Below are positions 33,091 to 42,836 of a stretch of 42,836 bases of DNA, piece after piece (the first letter of the stretch is position 1; each line of letters starts with the position of its first letter). The notes under the pieces are model-generated. The model did no database searches. It had not been told where the DNA came from and was given only the letters and a program-made list of their open reading frames with translations. Both the position numbers and the translations under genes were made by a program. The stretch is from Amphimedon queenslandica. Lineage: Eukaryota > Porifera > Demospongiae > Haplosclerida > Niphatidae. Location: the NCBI RefSeq assembly GCF_000090795.2, contig NW_003546451.1, positions 56,440-99,275 of the forward strand, given 5' to 3'.

Positions 33091-33704
33091 AAGGGGGAGA
33101 GAGGAGGAACAAAGAAAGAGAAAGGGGAAAAATACATTTGTGTAGAGGTGGAAAGGTGACATATATAATTCAAAGGATCATAAAACTCCATACTTGTGTT
33201 CCTTCTCACTGACAGTCTTCATGGGCCACAATCTCACCGTCCTGTCTATAAATATACAAAATTTCAAAATATTGACCTATTATTTATTCGTGCGTGTACC
33301 TTGGGAACAAGATACAAGGTATTTCCCACCCAATTCAAACGCAATGTCATTAATAGTGTCAGTATGGCCTTTAAAATCAGCAGCTGAGAGAGGGTGTGGC
33401 ATCAGCCCACCTTTCTTGATTGGAAACTTAAAGCTCCCTTTTCCTTTCTTTTCGTTTTGTTTCGAAGGAGAAGGAGGAGGATCCGATGAGCTTTTGGTTC
33501 TTGACTTCTTCCTTTGGAAAGGAAAGAAAAGAAAAACAAAAAAAGGGGAGTGGCAGATACAAAAATGACAGTGATTTATGTCTACCTTGTTTTTGCTGGT
33601 TGCTTCCCACCATTTTTTTTACAGAACAGACAATATAGGAGCACAAATACTCCAACTCCTCCACAAATAAGAGCCACAGCAACTGGAATATTAGTGTCAT
33701 TCAT
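30022..33704 (-). CDS. TBL2: Transducin beta-like protein 2 (membrane-anchored WD40)
   Basis: WD40 protein anchored in the ER membrane; in mammals it binds PERK under stress. Fourteen exons in phase: 33586-33704, 33300-33511, 33194-33245, 32957-33022, 32791-32893, 32381-32486, 32230-32316, 32079-32140, 31951-32024, 31853-31902, 31550-31756, 31183-31343, 30106-30137, 30022-30052; 453 residues (human 447). An N-terminal anchor (about residues 7-29, ALICGGVGVFVLLYCLFC) is followed by a basic linker, WD repeats (GHTDTINDIAFELGGKYLVS, DRTVRLWP, GTNVAFSPDGT, GFTTDVKIWEV, DLKGHLAGVVSVSFSQDSKK, GSDKFIRLWHNTPGMKEQ) and a helical tail. The intron after the exon at 32381-32486 must start with GC (AAAG|GCAAGC) to keep the frame. 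The first exon resembles the anchor of the alpha-kinase 4 kb away. Confidence 0.94.
30808..31020. mobile_element. TBL2 intron element, copy 1
   Basis: 213 bp, nearly identical to 32528-32737. The ends are short inverted repeats (GTTCTGCCTA / TAGGCAGAAC). Near the right end a GGTGGTTG / CAACCACC-type stem can fold. No coding capacity; a two-copy short inverted-repeat element. Target duplication is not clear. Confidence 0.8.
32528..32737. mobile_element. TBL2 intron element, copy 2
   Basis: 210 bp, the second copy of the element at 30808-31020 in the same orientation, in another TBL2 intron. Identity is high, with scattered C/T and A/G changes, several of them at CpG (CCCGACC versus CCTGACC, CCCCGACC versus CCCCAACC). 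These changes create a spurious reading frame on the minus strand. Confidence 0.8.
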
Positions 33705-33796
33705 GATTGAACAATCAGCTGTCAGAAAGCACGTGGGTGGGCGGTCTTAGCAATAGACCACGCCTTTCAAACCTAAAAAATAAAAATCATAAAAAA
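33705..33796. promoter_or_regulatory. Shared 92-bp TBL2/AIP divergent promoter
   Basis: The TBL2 and AIP start codons face away from each other with 92 bases between. The segment holds a palindromic E-box CACGTG (33730-33735) overlapping a GC/KLF-type box GGGTGGGCGG (33735-33744), plus CCACGCC at about 33759. No TATA box. Both products are protein-quality-control factors, so co-expression would make sense; that is inference. Confidence 0.7.
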
Positions 33797-35571
33797 ATGT
33801 CAGTGAGGACTCAAGTCCCTGGCGTAAGAAAAGACCTCATTTATGGAGGAAAAGGTCCTCCCCCACAATTTCTAAAGAACTCAAAGGTACGGCCTAAAGA
33901 ATTCCTCCTAACCTAGTTTATGTGGTGTAGGCTGTGTTTCATTTTAGATCAATCAAACTTAATCCTGATGGAAGCCTTCCAGCTGGAGAGGACGAGATAA
34001 AGGATCACGTGATTGATGACACTAGGACGTTGGGATGTGGCCCTTTTGAACTCCTCGTCGGACGAAAATTTAAAATGGACGTATGGGAAGATCTGGTCAA
34101 GGAAATGTTGGTAGGAGAAGTAGCTCGGTTCACATGCCCATATAAGGTAATGTTGAATGGGTGCATGTAGTGCTTCGCTGCATGTAGTGTTTCACTTCAT
34201 GTAGTGTTTCGCTATTGTGTTTCACAATATTCTTATTTTTTTTTAGAAAGTTTGAGCTGATTTTGATCAAAATTGGATTTTTTACGAATTTTTTAAGTTG
34301 CTCCAAAATCGGGCCAAGTCCCTGTACTATATAGTACATGGTCTCGAGCCAAATTTCATCAAAAATGAAAATGAGAGAGTTCTCAATTTTTATAATTTTT
34401 TCTGATGCATATACATGTACTTATGTTATGTAGAAAGTTTGAACTGATTCCAATCAAGTTTGGATTTTTTATGAATTTTTTAAAGTTGCTCCAAAATCGG
34501 GCCAAAGTCCCTGTACTATAGTACAGGGATTTTGGTCAAATTTTGCCAAAATTGAAAATGAGGGAATTCTCAATTTTTATAACTTTTTCTGATGCATATA
34601 CATGCACTTATCTTGTGTAGAAAGTTTCAGCTGATTCTAATTAAAGTTGGATTTTTAACAAATTTTTAAAGTTGCACAAAAATTGGGTTAAAGTTCCTGT
34701 ACTATATATAGCACAGGGCATTTTGTCTTAAATGACTATCAGAGAATTCTTCTTATTCTTAAGTTTAAGCTGATTCTGAGCTCAGGTTAAACAACTTTAT
34801 TTTAGGTCCTATTAATAAATAATCGTTTCTTTTTTTCTTCAGTTAGTGGTAGACTACCCTATCATTGCTCAAACTTTACGAAAAGTAGCGAAACAGAAAC
34901 TGGATCCAACTGGTTACTATAATGACGCCCACCGTGATCATGCCCACAGATGTGGCTTTGGAGCAATGACGCACGGTAGCGGCCACAAAGACCTCGACAT
35001 GCTAACACAACTGAAATTACCTCTAGCTTTTGAGATAGAGCTACTAAAAGTGGAGGCTCCGGGTCAGTATGAGCCAGACGTGTGGGCCATGAAGTCAGAG
35101 GAGAAAGAGGAGCTAGTCCCAATCCTCAAAGAAGAAGGCAATGCTCTATACAAGGCTGGAGACTATCAGGGAGCTGCTGGGAAGTATTTTAGAGCATTAG
35201 AATATATCGAGTCAGTGAGCATCCAAGAGAAACCACTGGGCAATGAATGGAAGAGGATAGAAGATATCAAAGTCCCCTTGTTGCTAAACTACTCACAGTG
35301 CCTGCTTTTAATGGAGAATTATCTTGAAGTTATAAGGCATACTAGTAAAGTGCTTGAATTGGAGCCTAATAATGTGAAGGGGCTTTTTAGGAGGGGGAAA
35401 GCATATGCTGCTGATTGGTGCCAAGAAGAAGCTGAGAGAGACTTTAAGAGAGCACTGGAATTGGATCCTTCACTGAAGAAGACAATAGATAAAGAATTGA
35501 GGACACTGACTGAGAGAATGAGAATAAAGGAGAGAGAAGAGAGAGGGAAATTTCAAGGAAAGTTATTTTGA
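33797..35571 (+). CDS. AIP: AH receptor-interacting protein (AIP/XAP2) co-chaperone
   Basis: Immunophilin-like HSP90 co-chaperone. Three exons in phase: 33797-33886, 33931-34146, 34843-35571; 344 residues (human 330). The N-terminal FKBP-like domain (to about residue 165) shows VFHFRSIKL, DDTRTLGCGPFELLVGRKFK, VWEDLVKEMLVGEVARF and DLDML. A linker KVEAPGQYEPDVWAM leads into the TPR region (about 180-325): EEGNALYKAGDYQGAAGKYF, LLLNYSQCLLLMENYLEVI, NVKGLFRRGKAYAADWCQEE, DFKRALELDPSL. These TPR grooves bind HSP90 C-termini in the family. The tail is charged. AIP and AIPL1 are vertebrate paralogues; this is the pre-duplication form. Intron 2 is filled with the 187-bp repeat. Shares its promoter with TBL2. 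Confidence 0.95.
34240..34740. repeat. 187-bp tandem repeat, about three units (AIP intron 2)
   Basis: The block AGAAAGTTTGA/C recurs at 34246, 34433 and 34620, spacing 187. It is the same family as the 177-bp units of ACOX3 in reverse orientation (shared: CTGATGCATAT, ATGTACTTATG, TGTAGAAAGTTTGA, CTGATTCC). Each unit has a palindrome; that at 34509-34528 is perfect (CCCTGTACTATAGTACAGGG). Confidence 0.92.
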
Positions 35572-35673
35572 AAGGAACACATTTCATTTGTTTTAAATTA
35601 AAGTGTAGAATGATATTCATAATTTTCATAATTTTCATCAATTTTTTTCATTTTAATAATTATCCCAATCAAA

Positions 35674-36594
35674 ATGGCTGCAGTTCCTCAAATTGGTATT
35701 CTTGTTGAGTTTAACTATGAAGATTTAGAGGTAGCCTATGCAACCCGTTGCTTTCCTCTCCTCTTAACTTCAGGTCTGGTATCCATTGCTGAGGTTCAGG
35801 GAGGAAGGTTTCCATACATTCTCTATTGGGCCAGAGGCAGGGAAAGTCTATCAGTCAAAGAAAGGATATCCTTGCAAAGCTGACAAATCAATCGATGATG
35901 TTAAAGCTGAGGCAAGGCAAATTAATTGTACTATTTATCATAAAAACCAGCAAACTTTTAAGTGCTTTAATATAGATCCAAATTTTACAAATTTTGGGGT
36001 ACTTTATATTAAATTTATTTGATTTCGATTCGATAGGATTTGTCAGCATTAATAATACCTGGTGGCTTTGCTCCAGATTATTGGAGAAGAGACCAGCGCT
36101 TTCTTGATCTTGTCAAAACTATGTTTGACTCTGGTAATTTTAAACAATCATACTAGGATAAATTATGGCTATTTATTAATTTAGGTAAAACTGTAGCTTC
36201 AATATGCCATGGCCCATGGTTGCTCTGTTCTGCTAAAGTGCTCAATGGCAAAAGAGTAACTTGCTTTCATTCAATAAAAGATGATGTCATCAATGCAGGG
36301 TATTAATATTTCAAACAATTCGTGCACATTAGAATCAATACTTATTGTAATAATTTTGTTTCTGGCTTTTACAAAGAGACAATTTAAAAATAAAAATTCT
36401 TTTTTTTCTTTTTATTTTTTCTCAGTGCAACTTATGAAGATGCTTCTGTGGTGGTTGATGGGAATTTAGTGAGTGTATCTTATGTATATTGACTCTGAAA
36501 AGTATTATTTTTATTATAGGTAACATCAAGAATCCCAACAGATCTACCTGATTTCTGTAAAGCAATCATTAAACAGATCAAAGAAAAGCAATGA
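35674..36594 (+). CDS. DJ-1/PfpI superfamily protein
   Basis: Class I glutamine-amidotransferase-like fold, PfpI/YhbO type, a family linked to repair or hydrolysis of aldehyde-damaged molecules and sometimes to proteolysis. Six exons in phase: 35674-35730, 35774-35911, 36037-36133, 36185-36299, 36426-36468, 36520-36594; 174 residues, normal for the family. Landmarks: acidic E16 in FNYEDLE, IIPGGFAPDYWRRD, the nucleophile elbow ASICHGPWLL with C105 and H106, SIKDDVINAGATYED, VVVDGNLVTSRIP. The pattern is closer to bacterial and plant PfpI proteins than to animal PARK7. The intron after 35911 must begin with GC (GCTGAG|GCAAGG) to retain KAEDLSALIIPGG; using the upstream GT would drop three conserved residues. 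The start context is CAAAATGGCTGC. It follows AIP on the same strand by 102 bases. Confidence 0.92.
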
Positions 36595-36705
36595 TAATGA
36601 CTACAGTGTCATTTTTACTATAAGAATAAATAGTTGAGTTTGAATATAAGTTATAAAAAAGCCAAAACTTATCACTAGTCTACTATGGTCTTCATACAGT
36701 ATTTT

Positions 36706-37815
36706 CTATTTTCTTCGAGCAATAGCTAAGAAAATAGGAATTATCACATTCCTAATAGAATCAGGAAATTTAGTTTCATGTGAGTAAGTTGTCCCCCTGG
36801 CTGATAGCTGCTGGAAGGCAAGAGCTTGCTGCAGCACTGAATCAGGTATCTTACCAACAAAATGGCCCATTGTTGGCTTAGGCAAACCGTTACAAGGGCC
36901 AGAGCATTGATGAATGAGGAAAAACATTGCCATTCCTTCAATCCCAGTATCAGTTGCTCCATATTTCCTTTTAACAGAGATCATAGCAGGATCTGTTAAT
37001 CTATAACGGTTTCCATTCTTCACTCCTTGTATATCAGCAACCATTTCTTCTCCTTTGCTTTTCACCCAGCTCCAGTGCATGAATGCTGTCAATATGGAGT
37101 CTACTCCTCTAGCTTTTGTTGACACGTAGCCATAATTGTTACACCATTTGATGAATTCACCTTCGAGAAAATCTTCATTTACTGTGTACTCATCAACTTC
37201 AACTTTAGGACAATCATCAGCTGCTGTAACTATACCAGTTCCACATTCAGTGAATTCAATTCCTCTTCCAAATTCTGAGGCATATTTTTGAGCTTTAGAG
37301 TAAATCTTCAAGGTGGAGTCCCAACCTTTTCGCTCCCAAATGTAGCTATCTTTGAATTTCTTTACAACACAACTTTGTCCACATTTAGTAGCATGCTTGG
37401 TATACTGTGCTTTAAAAGCATATCTGAATCTTCCTTCAGCAAACGGCTCTTTGTCAAAAGTTATCTCCCATGAGCTATCATTTACATGCATACAATAATA
37501 ATTTTTAAAAATTTTGCTACCAGAACTAGTTCTACCTGATGTGAGATCCTGTATCGAGTCAAATGGAACAGCCTCCTTTCTACTCGAGTCATAACTTTTG
37601 AAATAAGAAGCCGGCACTAGTGCATCTTTCTTTGATTCTTTCTTCTTCTCATCACCCTTATAAACAGCACTGATGCTGAGAGGCAGCGGGTCAAATGGGC
37701 TTTTATTTTTTTCCCTACAGAACAGACAATACAGGACCATCAATACACCAAGTCCTCCACAAATAAGAGCTACAAGCAACGGAACAGTATCAGTCCTTAA
37801 AGTTCTGTACACCAT
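36706..37815 (-). CDS. Membrane-anchored alpha-kinase (MHCK/EF2K/TRPM7-type kinase domain)
   Basis: Intronless, 369 residues. A hydrophobic N-terminal anchor (about 11-33) is followed by a polar linker and an atypical alpha-kinase domain (about 105-345). Visible features: EPFAEGRFRYAFKA, ATP-site lysine in VVKKF (K152/K153), EGEFIKWCNNYGY, FMHWSW (H247, likely zinc ligand), ADIQGV (D261, Q263), LTDPAM (D275), GATDTGIEGMAMFF, and the zinc triad H302-x-C304-xxx-C308 in IHQCSGPC. All key residues are present, so activity is expected. The kinase should face the cytosol if the anchor behaves as in TBL2. That anchor closely resembles TBL2's first exon in protein and DNA, suggesting an anchor acquired by exon copying. 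The ATG region is itself in a tandem repeat. Confidence 0.9.
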   Translation of the reverse strand: MVYRTLRTDTVPLLVALICGGLGVLMVLYCLFCREKNKSPFDPLPLSISAVYKGDEKKKESKKDALVPASYFKSYDSSRKEAVPFDSIQDLTSGRTSSGSKIFKNYYCMHVNDSSWEITFDKEPFAEGRFRYAFKAQYTKHATKCGQSCVVKKFKDSYIWERKGWDSTLKIYSKAQKYASEFGRGIEFTECGTGIVTAADDCPKVEVDEYTVNEDFLEGEFIKWCNNYGYVSTKARGVDSILTAFMHWSWVKSKGEEMVADIQGVKNGNRYRLTDPAMISVKRKYGATDTGIEGMAMFFLIHQCSGPCNGLPKPTMGHFVGKIPDSVLQQALAFQQLSARGTTYSHETKFPDSIRNVIIPIFLAIARRK

Positions 37816-38016
37816 CTTCGCGTTCTAAACCAACCACTCCCTTCTGATGAACAATGAATATCGAATATTATGTTCTGCACACCATCTTCGCGTTCTAAAT
37901 ACCAACTAGATCTACTCCCTTCTGATGAACAATGAATATCGAATATATGTTCTGTACACCATCTTCGCGTTCTAAATACCAACCACTCCCTTCTGAACAA
38001 TGAATATCGAATATAT
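37801..38016. repeat. Triplicated start-codon/5' leader region of the alpha-kinase
   Basis: Three units of about 69-77 bases at 37801-37870, 37871-37947 and 37948-38016, each containing GTACACCATCTTCGCGTTCT, CTCCCTTCTGA and GAACAATGAATATCGAATAT. The unit nearest the gene includes the start codon (CAT at 37813-37815), so the two distal units carry extra ATGs upstream in the transcript sense. Confidence 0.9.
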
Positions 38017-38046
38017 GAACTAAATTTAATATGTCTTATAAATATT

Positions 38047-41174
<3,128 letters not shown>

Positions 41175-41504
41175 AATGGATTCAATAAAAGAGATGAGAT
41201 GATATGAAAAAGATGATTTGACGAATAAAGTGAAAAGGGAAGTCTTGAATTACAACTGGAGGAAATGAAGAGAGAGGGAGATAAAATTATGATGATATGA
41301 TGAGTAGAGGATTCAAAATGTAGTCTGAAAACTAAAGTAAAGCCCTTGTTGCCGCCAAAAAATCAAAACTTTAAAAGTAAACACGTGGGCACACCTTCTT
41401 TTAAAATCTAAACTCCTCCTGTGGGCGTGGCTAGTTATTGATTGTTGCATCCCACGCATGTGATTGAAATGTGACCCAACGCCCACGCTCTAGCTGTAAG
41501 GTCA
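41175..41504. promoter_or_regulatory. Divergent spacer of CCDC77 and the esterase gene
   Basis: 330 bases between two start codons facing away from each other. Contains an E-box-like CACGTGGGC at about 41383 and GGGCGTGG/CCCACGC boxes at about 41422-41490. No TATA box near either start was recognised. Confidence 0.5.
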
Positions 41505-42836
41505 ATGATGGCTAAGTATTTCTCTTCAGCAGTCTTTCTACTGACTCTCTTCACCTTCACAGCCTCAAAAGAGGCTCATCTCATCCTCCTTGATGATCCC
41601 GGAGAAGCAGTCTGCCTGGATGGGTCACCTCCTGGTTTCTACCACAGAGAAGGTAGGATAACACTTTGCAGCATCTATCATCTTTCTTCTGTATAACATG
41701 CAGGATCAGGTAATGGGTTTACTAAAGTGATAATACATTTAGAAGGAGGAGGAGTTTGTGAAGATGAGGAGGACTGTCTTAAGAGAAGCAAGAGTGACTT
41801 GGGGTCCTCAAAAAAATGGGCAAAGACAGCAACTTTTGGAGGATTCTTATCAGATGATGAATTGTATAATAAAAATTTCTACAACTGGCATGTTGTTTTT
41901 GTCAAGTATTGTGATGGGGGAGTATACTCTGGATATGTGTAAGTTTTATAGATTATTGTTTTAATATCAACTTTCAATTTACTGCAAAAGGTCTAAACCA
42001 ATATACGTAGATGGAACTCCAATATATTTCAGAGGAAACAAGATCATACAGGCAATCTTCGGTTATCTCCTTAAAGATAAAATCATGCAAGAGGCAACAG
42101 ATGTGATTCTAACTGGCTGTTCAGGTATTTTTTTGCCTATACTATCATTACTATGTACGATTACTTTAAAATTTTTCACATGAATTAGCTGGAGGATTAG
42201 CTACATACATTCATGCTGATTATGTTGGAAGTGTTTTGCCTCCTTCTGCTAAATATCGTGCAATTTCAGATGCTGGGTAAGACCCTATGATATCAATTAA
42301 TGACCTCTTTAATGCTAAATCTAGGTACTTTATTGAGGTACCTAATGTCAATGGGGAGCCTGTTGCAAAGGAGAGAGGACAGAAATGTAAGCTTAAATAA
42401 CTGTGCTTTGTGTAAAAATGAATGCTTGGAGGTGTAATCATAACTGTCACATGCTTGTTCTTTGCAGTGTACAAAATGCAGAATATGTCGATTAGTTTGA
42501 CTGATTCTTGTGCTAAAGTTTATACTGGAAATGACACTTACAAATGTTTGGGACCAGAAGTATGTCAATATTATTATTGAAGCTATTGATATGACTTTTT
42601 TTTCTCCGTCAGTATCTTTACCCTTTTATAAAAACTCCCATCTTCTCATTTAATTCACAATATGATACATGGCAGCTAAAGAATAATCTCCAGTTAGACT
42701 GTAACCCACCACACTGCACTCCAGAACAGATGGAGAAACTTCAAGAGTTTTTCAAAGTATTTTACAGTACTCTTAATGTCATCAATGTATATGTGTAATA
42801 TAGGAGTTTCAAGTGACAGAGACTAATATTATAAAT
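41505..42836 (+). CDS. Secreted Notum/pectin-acetylesterase-family hydrolase (3' truncated by window)
   Basis: Serine carboxylesterase of the PAE/Notum family. Eight exons in phase: 41505-41652, 41704-41938, 41991-42124, 42189-42276, 42325-42386, 42468-42559, 42613-42756, 42804-beyond the window. The N-terminus is a signal peptide (hydrophobic core about residues 6-20). Landmarks: LDGSPPGFYH, VIIHLEGGGVCEDEEDCLKR (oxyanion region), VVFVKYCDGGVYSGYV, IYFRGNKI, TGCSAGGLATYIHADYV with nucleophile Ser172, ISDAGYF, and paired cysteines (CNPPHC). The arrangement YCDG...FRG...GCSAGGLATYIH is closer to plant/protist pectin acetylesterases than to the Wnt-deacylating animal Notum. Target is unknown; a Notum-like role should not be assumed. 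Two ATGs in tandem (41505, 41508) give almost the same protein. The catalytic Asp and His lie partly outside the window. Confidence 0.9.

Overview
The window looks like nuclear DNA of a marine demosponge, most likely Amphimedon queenslandica or a close relative. This is inferred from the animal gene set (HFM1, shugoshin, ACOX3, IFT20, globin, BACURD, TBL2, AIP, CCDC77), very short spacers, mostly short introns, AT-rich sequence, and sponge-type membrane lectins and alpha-kinase. All exon structures below were assembled by hand from splice sites, reading phase and remembered family sequence; no search was run.

Layout. 1-5950: a lectin cluster of one broken copy (about 482-1147, carrying a 218-bp transposon) and two intact intronless type II membrane proteins with a fibrinogen/intelectin-like C-terminus; the second has a 16-unit glycosylated stalk. 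5954-8977 (-): the N-terminal half of the meiotic helicase HFM1, whose next intron runs into the lectin cluster. 9387-10253 (-): intronless PHYHD1 dioxygenase. 10362-11319 (+): shugoshin, 5' exon not found. 11625-20055 (-): complete 16-exon peroxisomal acyl-CoA oxidase 3 ending in SKL. 20138-23768 (+): IFT20, head to head with ACOX3 across 82 bp that hold an RFX X-box. 24111-26501 (-): globin with introns at the classic B12.2 and G7.0 positions. 26860-29940 (-): BACURD-type BTB adaptor. 30022-33704 (-): TBL2, an ER-anchored WD40 protein. 33797-35571 (+): AIP co-chaperone, head to head with TBL2. 35674-36594 (+): DJ-1/PfpI-family protein. 36706-37815 (-): intronless alpha-kinase whose membrane anchor resembles the first exon of TBL2. 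38047-41174 (-): CCDC77. 41505 to the end (+): secreted Notum/pectin-acetylesterase-type hydrolase, cut by the window end.

The genes are mostly housekeeping or ciliary and are not one pathway. The unusual content is (1) an anchor exon apparently shared by TBL2 and the alpha-kinase, (2) a dispersed 177/187-bp tandem repeat with an exchangeable-arm palindrome that also supplies poly(A) signals to the lectin genes, (3) YY1/TISU-like start codons, (4) GA tracts after donors and CU tracts before acceptors, (5) methylation-type decay in a 30-bp minisatellite, and (6) several small inverted-repeat transposons in introns.
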